A program made the position numbers and the translations under genes. From JAVBLQ01 sp031553435 (lineage in GTDB: Bacteria > Bacteroidota > Bacteroidia > Bacteroidales > Azobacteroidaceae), in contig JAVBLQ010000055.1 of assembly GCA_031553435.1 (NCBI GenBank), positions 1 to 26,501 of the forward strand: a stretch of DNA of 26,501 nucleotides, read 5' to 3'. The first letter of the stretch is position 1. Each line of letters opens with the position of its first letter. This document shows positions 14,686 through 23,628 of this stretch, piece after piece. The notes below the pieces were generated by a model. The model was not told the DNA's origin and made no database searches. It saw nothing but the letters and a program-made list of their open reading frames with translations.

Positions 14686-17055
14686 TCACTCCGTTTTAAT
14701 CGAATTCACCGGATTGGCCATGGCTGCTTTCACTGCTTGCCAACCCATTGCAATCAATGCTATTATTAAAGTCAGGATGCCACCTGCAATAAAAATCCAT
14801 AGATTAATACTTATCCGGTAAGCAAAATTATTGAGCCATTGATTCATTGCCCACCAGGATATGGGGGCAGCTATGATAAAGGCTATTGTAACCAGTATCA
14901 GAAATTCTTTGGTTACCAATTGAATGATGTTTGGCACAGAAGCTCCCATAATTTTACGGATACCGATTTCTTTACTTCTTCGTTCAATGGCGAAAGTTGA
15001 TAAACCGAATAATCCCAATAGAGCTATAAGAACAGTAAGAATACAGAATGCCAACATCAGTTGAGAAGTTCGTATATCCGATTTATATAAATTGTTGAAT
15101 GAGTCATCTAAAAAAGAATATTCAAAAGGTGCATTCGGAAAAAACTCTGACCAGATTTTTTTAGCAGCTTCAACAGATTGAATGGTTTTTCCCGATTGCG
15201 TCTTTATATTAATTTTATAATTCTGCGAATTGATAATAATTAAAGGCGCTATTTTATCATGCAAGCTCCTGAAATGAAAATCTTTCACAACTCCTATGAT
15301 TTGTCCTTCTCTTCCCATGCATTTGAAGCGCTTCCCGATAAACGGTTCAGAGAGTTTCAGTTCACGAAAAGCCGTTTCGTTCAGAATAACATTATTTTCA
15401 TCTTCTTTCTTTTCTTCTTCAAACCAACGGCCTTCCACCATTTTTAGTCCGGTCAATTGCTGGTAATTTCCATCTGCACTCATAAAATTCGCAGACATAG
15501 CATATTCGCTCGTTTTTCCATCCCAATCGCAATTACCCTCTACTCCAATAGATGAACCCACGTTTGTAATATCTCCTCCGTTGCTCAATGAAACTCCCAC
15601 AATATTTGGATTTCGTTGAAGTTCATGTTTGATAGTTTCCATTGTTGTTTTCGCTTCTTTATCATTTCCTGATACAAATAAAGATTGAAATGGAATTTGT
15701 ATCGAAAATATTTGTTCCCGGTTATATCCGGGATTCATATTCCGAACATATTGCATTTGATTGTATATGGTCAGAACACTTATTATCAATACTGTTGATA
15801 ATGTGAATTGAAAAACGACCAAACATTTCCGTAAACTACCGTCTTTCATATTCGGCAGGCTCATTCCCTTCAAAATACTTATAGGTTTGAACGAAGAGAG
15901 CATCAGAGCCGGATAGATACCATTCAGAAGAGTTGTCACCAATAAGACAGCGCTTAATATTATCCACAAAACAGTAGATGAAAAAGAAAAAGTTCCGTAT
16001 TCAATCAATAAATGATACAGGGGAGAGAGAATCCAAAGTAAGAATAGCGAAATAAAAATTGAAAATAAACTGACCACAAACGATTCTATAATAAATTGCA
16101 TAAAAAGAGATTTTCGTTTGGCTCCGATAATTTTTTTTATCCCGATTTCTTTTGCACGCAAATTTGCTTTGGCAGTGGTCAGATTGACGTAATTAATACA
16201 TGCTGTAAATAAAAGTAACAATCCCAACAAAATAAAGATGGAGACTGTTTTTTTGTTTCCGTGAACCACGACTGTATTTTTTACATCTGTTTCAAAATGA
16301 ATATCGCTTAATGATTTCAGACTTACTTCATTTTTCCAGCCTTCTTTAGGAATTAAAGCATTCATTTTCGCACAAATCTGTTGTATGTCGGATCTGGAAG
16401 AAAGTTTGACAAAGATGATCCAATTCCACCAACCCCATTGTTTTGACTCATTCTGACCATAGGGAGTAGCCAGATATGCATCAACAGATGCGAATACTTT
16501 TTGCTGAAAGGATGAGTTTGCAGGATTGTCATCAACAACAGCTTGTACTATAAAATTCTTGCTGTTAATTTGAACGTTTTGACCAATGGCGCGATGGTCT
16601 CCAAAGAATTTCTTCGCTTCAGATTTTGTTAGTACAACGCTATAAGGGTTTGATTTAAATGAAGTAATCGAACCGTCAATCAGTTTATAATCAAATACAT
16701 CAAACCATTCCCCATTTACATACACAGCATCATTTCCGGAAAATACTTCATTATCAATTTTTATTCCTTCAATTTCATAAGCTTTCATAACAGCAACGTT
16801 TTCCACTTCCGGAACATCTTGGGCTACTAAAACAAAAGGATATGAAAAGAAACTGGATGGTTCACCATCGCTTTGACCTGTAATCCGGTAAATGCGATCG
16901 ACCTCCCGATGATAATTATCAAAACTGTATTCGTTATATACCCAAAGAAAAATAAGCACAGAAGCGGTAATGCCAATGGACAGACCAACAATATTAATTG
17001 TGGAATAAACAGGACTACGGCGCAGATTGCGTAATATTATTTTCAGATTGTACAT
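14686..17055 (-). CDS. ABC transporter permease A (MacB_PCD/FtsX, duplicated)
   Basis: 789 residues with the long Bacteroidetes permease layout: TM1 (about 18-41, INIVGLSIGITASVLIFLWV), a periplasmic MacB-type domain, three TMs with KEIGIKKIIGAKRKSL (FtsX half 1), a further TM (LVVFQFTLSTVLIISVLTIY), a second periplasmic domain, and a C-terminal FtsX half with KEIGIRKIMGASVPNI, ending ANPVNSIKTE. Such proteins are mechanotransmission-type permeases that move the periplasmic parts and do not form a channel. It is the last gene of the operon and meets the broken toxin tail to tail with no gap. It is the most divergent of the three permeases. Substrate unknown. Confidence 0.92.
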   Translation of the reverse strand: MYNLKIILRNLRRSPVYSTINIVGLSIGITASVLIFLWVYNEYSFDNYHREVDRIYRITGQSDGEPSSFFSYPFVLVAQDVPEVENVAVMKAYEIEGIKIDNEVFSGNDAVYVNGEWFDVFDYKLIDGSITSFKSNPYSVVLTKSEAKKFFGDHRAIGQNVQINSKNFIVQAVVDDNPANSSFQQKVFASVDAYLATPYGQNESKQWGWWNWIIFVKLSSRSDIQQICAKMNALIPKEGWKNEVSLKSLSDIHFETDVKNTVVVHGNKKTVSIFILLGLLLLFTACINYVNLTTAKANLRAKEIGIKKIIGAKRKSLFMQFIIESFVVSLFSIFISLFLLWILSPLYHLLIEYGTFSFSSTVLWIILSAVLLVTTLLNGIYPALMLSSFKPISILKGMSLPNMKDGSLRKCLVVFQFTLSTVLIISVLTIYNQMQYVRNMNPGYNREQIFSIQIPFQSLFVSGNDKEAKTTMETIKHELQRNPNIVGVSLSNGGDITNVGSSIGVEGNCDWDGKTSEYAMSANFMSADGNYQQLTGLKMVEGRWFEEEKKEDENNVILNETAFRELKLSEPFIGKRFKCMGREGQIIGVVKDFHFRSLHDKIAPLIIINSQNYKINIKTQSGKTIQSVEAAKKIWSEFFPNAPFEYSFLDDSFNNLYKSDIRTSQLMLAFCILTVLIALLGLFGLSTFAIERRSKEIGIRKIMGASVPNIIQLVTKEFLILVTIAFIIAAPISWWAMNQWLNNFAYRISINLWIFIAGGILTLIIALIAMGWQAVKAAMANPVNSIKTE

Positions 17056-17060
17056 AATAA

Positions 17061-17141
17061 TAACTGATTAATTGAGTAACTGAATAATTGAATAACTGAA
17101 AATGAAGAGAAAAGGATTAGTTATTCAATTATTCCATTATT
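17061..17141. repeat. Octad hairpin, agttattc family, between permeases B and A
   Basis: gaataattgaataact (17082-17097) and agttattcaattattc (17119-17134) are exact reverse complements. Flanking words extend the pattern with 8-base register. The right arm runs into the permease B stop codon. The same words occur on both sides of the four-helix gene near 23.2-23.6 kb. Confidence 0.7.
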
Positions 17142-19521
17142 CAACCTTAATTGCTTTTACCGGATTGGCTGTAGCAGCCCGCAATGACTGAAGGCTTACT
17201 GTCAGCATGGCGATTAACGTGATCAATAATGAAACTCCGGCAAATATTGTCCAACTTAAGCTGATACGATAAGCATAATCTTTTAAATAATTGTTTACAA
17301 TGTAATAAGCTATTGGAATTCCAATCAATAATGCAACTAAGATCAGCAGCATAAAATTTTTCCCCATTAAAACGATGATGTCTGTAATTTTAGCGCCTAA
17401 TACTTTGCGAATTCCAATTTCTTTTATGCGTTGTTCAGCCGAAAACGCGCTTAGTCCGAATAATCCTAAACAGGAAATGAAAATAGCAAGTCCGGCAAAT
17501 AGAGCGGCTAACTTTCCTTCCAATTGTTCATTATAAAATAAATTATCAAAATATTCGTCCATAAAAACAGGATCGAATGATTCGTTGGGACTGAATTTTT
17601 GTAAAACAGGTTTTATTTTCATTATCGCTTCCTGAACATTTGCATCCGGTTTTAAACGAACAAATAAATAATTTGCGACACCAGCATCTCCCCAGATGAC
17701 TACTGGTTCTGATTTTTCCTGATAAATATCGTTGAAAACGAAATCATTGACAATACCAATAATTTCAAATCTATTTTCTGGCTTTCCTTGCCAAATAGTT
17801 CCTCCTACATGGCCTTCTTTTCCCATCATTTTAGCTAAAGTTTCATTAATAATAACGTTTCGTTCTTCCCTGGTGGACGATGGAGAAAAATCTTGCCCAT
17901 CAATTAATTTCAATTCTACAGTTTCCAATAATCCTTCCGTAACATGTAAATGAGAGATCAACGGATCGCTTTTGGGATCTTTTCCATTCCAATTGTAATT
18001 CCAGCCATTGCTACCAATGGTCATGATAGTTTGATCGGATAAGGCAGCATTTGTAACAAATCCGGTATTGATCAATTCATTTTTAATTGTTTGATGACTG
18101 TGTTTGATTTCATTGGTTACTCCGAAAGTGATCAGATTTTCTTTGTTGAAACCTAAAGATCTGTTCTGAGCATATTTAATTTGTAAATAGATAATCAATG
18201 TAGCACAAACCAGAATAAATGTGATTGCAAATTGGAAAACCACTAAACTTTTTCGTATCCAGAGAACGCTTTTCCCTCCATTGATTTTTAATTTTTTCAG
18301 AGTGGTCAACGGAGAAAAAGAAGAGAGATAAAAAGCAGGGTAACTTCCCGCAAGTAAAGTGCAAATGATACCGATTCCTAACAATCCGACTACTTGTATC
18401 CAATTACTGAAATCAAGCGTGAGATCTTTATTTACCAACTCATTGAAAGCCGGAAGGCTGAGCCAGACAATACCGATGGCAATCAAAAGGGAAATAAGTG
18501 TAATCAATCCTGATTCTCCCAAAAACTGACGGATAAGCGAAGAACGGTTTCCTCCGAAAGTTTTACGAATACCCACTTCCATCGAACGTTTTTCGGAGCG
18601 CGCCGTGGAAAGATTCATAAAATTGATACAGGCAATCAATAGAATAATCAGTCCGATAGAAAAGAATAATCGTACGGTCCGGATATAACCGCTTCCGGTT
18701 GCTTTTCCATCCACAAACTCACCATATAAACGGAGTTTGCTTAAAGGATAAATAAACAATTCGTTTTTGTTTCCACCATTTGTTTTTTCAGAAAGCAGAT
18801 TTTTTAATTTTTGGTTGATGTTATCTGCATTAGCTGAAGGATTTAGCTCCACATAGCATTGCATCCAGTTGTTTCCCCAATTCCCTTCCCGTATCCATCC
18901 TTTTTCAACATAATCTTTTTCTAATACACGGAAAGGAATCAACCATTCAAATCCGAAGCTGATGTTTTTACTCAGATTTTTGAATACACCTGTAACCTGG
19001 TATGATCTTTTATTTTCATCTTGTAAGGATTTTCCGATAGGATCGTTTTCCCCAAAGAATTTTTCCGCCATTTTCTCGCTGATTACAATGGGAAAAGCCG
19101 GATCAAATGCGGTTTTCGGATTTCCTTTAATGAAATTCATTCCGATCATCTCAAAGGTGCTTGCATCTGCATAATTACCTGTTTCGGAGAAATGTTTGTT
19201 TTCATTTTCAAGCGTGAATGTCTGAGTTCCTCCCCAACCATAGCGAGTTATATTTTTTATTCCGGGAAAACTTTCGTTCAGTGTTTGAGCCAGCGGACCG
19301 GGAGCAACAAAAAAAGTATAAGTTTGTTGGTCGGCAAATTGATGTTGTCCGACTTCATAGATATTTTTCAGATTGGGAATATCTTTATTGAAATTGACCA
19401 GATTCTCAACCCAGAGAAATATCAGGGTAGCAGCAGCAATTCCTACAGCTAATCCCATAATATTTAAGATACTATAAGTTTTATTCCTGAAAATGATGCG
19501 GAATGATTGTTTGATATTCAT
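17137..19521 (-). CDS. ABC transporter permease B (MacB_PCD/FtsX, duplicated)
   Basis: 794 residues from MNIKQSFRIIFRNKTYSIL; an upstream ATG giving 40 more residues (start 19641) lies inside the preceding gene and is rejected. Layout as in permease A: TM1 near 20-40 (GLAVGIAAATLIFLWVENLV), periplasmic domain, TMs with EVGIRKTFGGNRSSL, the TM LVVFQFAITFILVCATLIIY, periplasmic domain, and FtsX half 2 with KEIGIRKVLGAKITDI, ending ANPVKAIKVE. Its N terminus is very close to that of permease C, so the two look like a recent duplication and may pair. It follows the transglutaminase-fold gene after a 46-base gap with a short repeat. Substrate unknown. Confidence 0.92.
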   Translation of the reverse strand: MNIKQSFRIIFRNKTYSILNIMGLAVGIAAATLIFLWVENLVNFNKDIPNLKNIYEVGQHQFADQQTYTFFVAPGPLAQTLNESFPGIKNITRYGWGGTQTFTLENENKHFSETGNYADASTFEMIGMNFIKGNPKTAFDPAFPIVISEKMAEKFFGENDPIGKSLQDENKRSYQVTGVFKNLSKNISFGFEWLIPFRVLEKDYVEKGWIREGNWGNNWMQCYVELNPSANADNINQKLKNLLSEKTNGGNKNELFIYPLSKLRLYGEFVDGKATGSGYIRTVRLFFSIGLIILLIACINFMNLSTARSEKRSMEVGIRKTFGGNRSSLIRQFLGESGLITLISLLIAIGIVWLSLPAFNELVNKDLTLDFSNWIQVVGLLGIGIICTLLAGSYPAFYLSSFSPLTTLKKLKINGGKSVLWIRKSLVVFQFAITFILVCATLIIYLQIKYAQNRSLGFNKENLITFGVTNEIKHSHQTIKNELINTGFVTNAALSDQTIMTIGSNGWNYNWNGKDPKSDPLISHLHVTEGLLETVELKLIDGQDFSPSSTREERNVIINETLAKMMGKEGHVGGTIWQGKPENRFEIIGIVNDFVFNDIYQEKSEPVVIWGDAGVANYLFVRLKPDANVQEAIMKIKPVLQKFSPNESFDPVFMDEYFDNLFYNEQLEGKLAALFAGLAIFISCLGLFGLSAFSAEQRIKEIGIRKVLGAKITDIIVLMGKNFMLLILVALLIGIPIAYYIVNNYLKDYAYRISLSWTIFAGVSLLITLIAMLTVSLQSLRAATANPVKAIKVE

Positions 19522-19534
19522 AATAATTCTTTTG

Positions 19535-19555
19535 GGTACACGGTGCATGGTGCAC
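19535..19555. repeat. Three-copy heptad, ggtgcac type
   Basis: ggtacac, ggtgcat and ggtgcac follow each other in 7-base register in the 46-base gap between the transglutaminase-fold gene and permease B. It is a miniature version of the larger heptad blocks. Confidence 0.4.
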
Positions 19556-19567
19556 CTTTGAACCGAT

Positions 19568-20779
19568 TTATTCCGGGGCTTGCCAAAAATATGCATCATC
19601 ATTGGTGCGAATGCTGATTCTACTTTCGAATTTATTATCAAATCCTTTGGGTTCCAGAGAAATATATTGTTTCAGATCCGTTTTACGATATGGACTTTCC
19701 ACCTTGAAAAAACTATTGACAGGACATTGCAGCCAATACAGATTTTTGGCCATATAATTGTCAATGTAATGTTCTTTGGTTTGAGTATTCTTGTTATTCC
19801 AATTAGCATCTTTATTCAATACAATGGGTTGGTTGTTGATAATTCTTTCTCTAACTTCCCGGATACTCAATAAGGTGCCGTTCTCGTCTTTCAAATAAGC
19901 ATTGAAAGTGGGATCCATCCACAACCATTTTTTTAAGGTTTGGGAATATACACAGTTGATCACATGACAATCCTGATCTTTTTCATTCTGGGGAAGGCAA
20001 GTGATAAACCTGGACTTGAAGCCCATTGATAAATAGCATTCGTTCAGTACGATAGCCAACATTCGGCAATTGATGCCACGGTCGTTTGCTTTGGCATAAT
20101 TGTACAGATCGATCGCATCTTTTTCACAATAGGGATTATTACTTCCATCATGCCTGATTGTGTTATGAACCCAGGTCATTAAGTTGATGATTTGAGAGAT
20201 TTCATCTCCTTCTCCGGCAACAGATTCCAGTTTGAAAGTTTGTTTTACCATTTTAAGTCGATTGTCGGAAACAGATTCGTAACGAAAAGCGGGTAATTGG
20301 GTTGTATCTGCTTTTTCGTATTTTCCTGCTTGCTGAAGAAGGTAGATGTAATCTCTTTTTTCTCTTATACTTGCCAATAGTTCCTGAAATTGTTTGTTGG
20401 AACGTATATTTTTTAAGTCCGAATCATCTTTGGCATGCGTGTAATTTGTATATCCATTTTTTATTGCATCACGGAAAGCATTTACAGCTTCTTTCCTTTT
20501 GTTTTGCAAAGAGTAAATACAGGCTTTGTTATAATATACAAAATCACTAATCAATCCGTTTAGTTGATCTCTTCCGTTTTTATTGACTGTTTTAATTTTC
20601 AATAAAACATCATTTAGAGAACTATCTACTTTGTTGTAGTTTTTATTTTTCCAATATTGTTGAATCTCTTTGTTTGTTTCTTGAAAATAAACACTAAAAT
20701 CTTCAATAGAAAGACTGTCTGTTTGAGCACAGCTTAATTGAGCATATGCTAAAAATAGGAGTAAAAGAATCTTTTTCAT
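19568..20779 (-). CDS. Exported transglutaminase-like protein in the ABC operon
   Basis: 403 residues. An N-terminal signal peptide (LLLLFLAYAQLSCAQ) makes it periplasmic or possibly lipid-anchored at Cys17. Residues about 78-138 look TPR-like (VYYNKACIYSLQNKRKEAVN). The core about 190-300 is a transglutaminase/papain-like fold with a full candidate triad: Cys238 (GINCRMLA), His272 (DCHVINC) and Asp289 (WMDPTF). In bacteria this fold mostly serves as a protease or amidase. Four bases separate its start from the permease C stop, so it is co-translated with the transporter. Its job in the operon is not known; processing of the exported substrate is one idea. Confidence 0.8.
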   Translation of the reverse strand: MKKILLLLFLAYAQLSCAQTDSLSIEDFSVYFQETNKEIQQYWKNKNYNKVDSSLNDVLLKIKTVNKNGRDQLNGLISDFVYYNKACIYSLQNKRKEAVNAFRDAIKNGYTNYTHAKDDSDLKNIRSNKQFQELLASIREKRDYIYLLQQAGKYEKADTTQLPAFRYESVSDNRLKMVKQTFKLESVAGEGDEISQIINLMTWVHNTIRHDGSNNPYCEKDAIDLYNYAKANDRGINCRMLAIVLNECYLSMGFKSRFITCLPQNEKDQDCHVINCVYSQTLKKWLWMDPTFNAYLKDENGTLLSIREVRERIINNQPIVLNKDANWNNKNTQTKEHYIDNYMAKNLYWLQCPVNSFFKVESPYRKTDLKQYISLEPKGFDNKFESRISIRTNDDAYFWQAPE

Positions 20780-20783
20780 ATTA

Positions 20784-23144
20784 TTATTCTGTTTTAATTG
20801 CTTTTACCGGATTGGCTATAGCTGCTTTCAATGCCTGGCCGGCTACCGTAAATATTGTTATTAAAATTGTAATCACTCCAGCTACAGTAAATATCCACCA
20901 GGATAAAGACGTACGATATGCAAAACTTTGCAAATAATGATTGCCAACCCACCAGGCTACAGGAACTGAGATTGCAAGTGCAATAACTAATAATTTCAAA
21001 TAATCATTTGTAAATAAGGTGATAATGTCAGCAATACTTGCACCCATTACTTTCCGGATGCCGATTTCTTTGGTTCGTTGTTCTGCCATAAATGCTGTCA
21101 ATCCGAGTACACCCATGCAGGCAACGAAAATAGCCAGTATGGAAAAACAGATGGCTACACGATTGGTACGGTGCTCGGATTCGTAAGCTTTTGCCCATAT
21201 TACATCAGGAAAATTAGCTTCAAATATGCCGTTCGGATCATGCTTTTTGTAGATTTGTTCAAATGATTTCAATTGCTCTGATAAATTTCCTTCTTTCACA
21301 CGTATTACAATGGTTGATAATGGGCGGTTTTTTCCGTTATGAATACAAAAACCTGTAATCGGTCGATATAAAGGTTCAAAGTTGAAGTTCTCCACTACAC
21401 CGCAAACATATGTATCTCCTTCTCCAAGTTTAGCCAGCACTTTTTTTCCTATCACTTCCTCCGGGGTCATTTCCAGATATTCTACTGCTTTCCGGTTGAG
21501 TAATATTTGCGTGATTGTATCTTCCGGAAGCCTTGCAGGAAGGCTTTTTCCGGCAATTAGTTTTAATTGCATTGCAGATACAAAATTTTCATCCGCCTTT
21601 ATGCTCCAGAGACTGATTCCATTTTTATCTTCGCTATTTTTCAGAAGATTCATTCCATTTCCATTGAAAATAAAACCGCTTTCCCTGGCAACCATCTCCG
21701 AAAAACTCAGTGTACGGTATTCTTCAGCAATCGCTTTAGCCGCACTTTCCGGAGCGCCGATTACAACCAGATTGTGTGGATTGTATCCAATATCTTTATT
21801 ATTGGTGTAGCGGATCTGGGTTTGGATAATAAATACCCAGGCTATCAGAATGATAGCTACGGCAAATTGGCCGACAGTCAATATTTTTCTTACCAACGCA
21901 TGTCCGGAACCTCGGCTCACACTGCTTGCACGGATAGCCAACAGCGGAGGGAAACTTGATAGATACAATGCCGGATAAGATGCGGCAATCAGCGTGGTTA
22001 ATATAAAAATCAGGATGGCTCCAAATAAGAATACCGGATTGAATGCTAAAGAAAAAGTCAGTTGTTCGTTCAGCAAGCTATTGAATACCGGTAGCAGGAG
22101 ATAGGCCAACCCAAATGCAAGAACAAAAGATATGGCGGTGATAATTCCGGTTTCCATTGTTAACCTGACAATCAATCCGCTGCGTTTGGCACCTAAAGTT
22201 TTACTTACTCCAATCTCTTTCGAACGTTTTTGAGCACGGGCTGTACTTAAGTTCATGTAATTGACACAGGCAACCAAAAGGATAATTACGGCCAGTAAGG
22301 TCAGCATTTTGACTTTCTCTATATCACTCTGGAAAGAAGTATATGAATGTCGAAACTTACCGGAATAAAGATGAATATCTTCGAGCCGTTGTAATACCGG
22401 ATAAAAGAAACATTCTCCGTTCGTTTCATCAGAAGCAACTTTTTTCAGTTGTTCGTTCACTGAAGTCACATCAGCGCTGGCATTCAAGAGACAAAACGTT
22501 TCATAATCAATATTTCCCCAATAGAGTTCATCCCGCATCCAGAATGGATAACAATGCATAAAAGGGGCAATCACCTGATATTCGTAAAAAGAACTGTTCT
22601 TCGGAAAATCCTTGTAAACTGCCTTTACTTCTACAGGAAATTTGTCATCCAAAGAAAAGGTTTTACCCATAGGATTTTCATCACCGAATAATTTCTTAGC
22701 CATTTTTTCGGATATGGCGATCGCATTCGGTTGTTTCATGACTGCTTCGGTTGTTCCGTAGAGAAAAGGTGTATCAAACAACCGAAAGAAATCTTCATCG
22801 GCCCACATCATTTTCATGTTCAACGGTTCATCATTGGTCCGGACCAGGTAATTTCCCGGAAATGTCCGGACTGTTGTAATTATTTCCGGTATTTTTTCTT
22901 TCGTTGTGGGGCCTACAATATTGGCTGTACTACAATAAGTTTCTCCAGGCATAAATGCTGTCAGGTAGGAATTCATCCGGTAAATATTCTTACCTTCCTT
23001 GAATGACTTATCAAACGATCGTTCGTTGTATACCATCAGACATATCAATAACACTACAGCTAATCCGATAGATAAACTGATTATATTCAGAATACTGTAT
23101 GTCTTATTCCGGAAAATGATCCGAAGAGATTGTTTTAAATTCAT
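20784..23144 (-). CDS. ABC transporter permease C (MacB_PCD/FtsX, duplicated)
   Basis: 786 residues beginning MNLKQSLRIIFRNKTYSILN. TM1 (IISLSIGLAVVLLICLMVYN), periplasmic MacB-type domain, FtsX half 1 with KEIGVSKTLGAKRSGL, the TM LTVGQFAVAIILIAWVFIIQ, second periplasmic domain, FtsX half 2 with KEIGIRKVMGASIADI, ending ANPVKAIKTE. It is the first permease in the operon, downstream of the ATPase once the inserted four-helix gene is discounted. One ATPase gene for three permeases implies the ATPase is shared or only some pairs are active. Substrate unknown. Confidence 0.92.
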   Translation of the reverse strand: MNLKQSLRIIFRNKTYSILNIISLSIGLAVVLLICLMVYNERSFDKSFKEGKNIYRMNSYLTAFMPGETYCSTANIVGPTTKEKIPEIITTVRTFPGNYLVRTNDEPLNMKMMWADEDFFRLFDTPFLYGTTEAVMKQPNAIAISEKMAKKLFGDENPMGKTFSLDDKFPVEVKAVYKDFPKNSSFYEYQVIAPFMHCYPFWMRDELYWGNIDYETFCLLNASADVTSVNEQLKKVASDETNGECFFYPVLQRLEDIHLYSGKFRHSYTSFQSDIEKVKMLTLLAVIILLVACVNYMNLSTARAQKRSKEIGVSKTLGAKRSGLIVRLTMETGIITAISFVLAFGLAYLLLPVFNSLLNEQLTFSLAFNPVFLFGAILIFILTTLIAASYPALYLSSFPPLLAIRASSVSRGSGHALVRKILTVGQFAVAIILIAWVFIIQTQIRYTNNKDIGYNPHNLVVIGAPESAAKAIAEEYRTLSFSEMVARESGFIFNGNGMNLLKNSEDKNGISLWSIKADENFVSAMQLKLIAGKSLPARLPEDTITQILLNRKAVEYLEMTPEEVIGKKVLAKLGEGDTYVCGVVENFNFEPLYRPITGFCIHNGKNRPLSTIVIRVKEGNLSEQLKSFEQIYKKHDPNGIFEANFPDVIWAKAYESEHRTNRVAICFSILAIFVACMGVLGLTAFMAEQRTKEIGIRKVMGASIADIITLFTNDYLKLLVIALAISVPVAWWVGNHYLQSFAYRTSLSWWIFTVAGVITILITIFTVAGQALKAAIANPVKAIKTE

Positions 23145-23155
23145 GACGTTGAGTG

Positions 23156-23185
23156 TTGAATAATTGAGTAACTGATTAACTGAAT
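23156..23185. repeat. Octad repeat block, 3' side of the four-helix gene
   Basis: On the + strand it contains ttgaataattgagtaactg and related words. It is the approximate reverse complement of the block at 23563-23626, so the two face each other across the frameshifted four-helix gene. Its inner edge touches that gene's stop codon. Confidence 0.55.
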
Positions 23186-23553
23186 TTATTTCTTTTGTGA
23201 ATTTTTACGGGAAACAACCATAATTTTTAGTATTTCTTCATTTTCGTTATAGAGGTTTTCCAATAATTCATGTTTGATAATATTTGTTTCCCATAACATT
23301 TCCAACCAAAACATAGTTTCATTGCTTCTTCTATGACAATAGAGATTTTACTAAAATATTCTGAATTGGAACGAGCTCGACAAGCAGCCCTGTAATTAGC
23401 AGCAACAGAGGTCCCTGATCTAAATATCTGTTTTCCTATAAGTTGTGCTTCTGTTGTTTTAGGTAATGATTGATAGAGTTTTACTATCCTCAAAGCAAAA
23501 CTTTTAGTTCTTTGCTTCAATTCATCTCTATATTTGAACGCATTTGATTCCAT
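23186..23553 (-). pseudogene. Four-helix-bundle (23S rRNA IVS-type) protein, frameshifted
   Basis: The first 77 codons give a typical member of the four-helix-bundle/23S intervening-sequence family (TIGR02436): ALRIVKLYQSLPKTTEAQLI, GKQIFRSGTSVAANYRAACR, EYFSKISIVIEEA. After EEA the frame drifts and ends at 23227. One frame over, the family continues exactly: ETMFWLEMLWETNIIKHELL to a stop at 23186-23188. The family motif EEADE indicates one missing G near 23319-23323. The break is not in a homopolymer. Relatives occur inside 23S rRNA insertions, next to diversity-generating retroelements (Avd) or as free genes of unknown role. Here it interrupts an ABC operon and is bounded by inverted octad repeats. 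Confidence 0.85.
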
Positions 23554-23562
23554 ATATATTTC

Positions 23563-23626
23563 AGTTATTCAGTTATTCAGTTATTCAGTTATTCAATTAT
23601 TCAATTATTCAATTATTCAGTCATTA
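23563..23626. repeat. Eight-copy octad tandem repeat, agttattc
   Basis: Four exact copies of agttattc, three of aattattc and a diverged eighth (agtcatta) in perfect 8-base register, lying between the ATPase stop and the four-helix start. Its reverse complement is found as shorter blocks at 23156-23185 and 17061-17100. Confidence 0.8.
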
Positions 23627-23628
23627 TT

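Noticed and set aside
19522..19641. 40-residue N-terminal extension of permease B
   Set aside because: It overlaps the transglutaminase-fold gene and the other permeases begin directly with MN(I/L)KQS.
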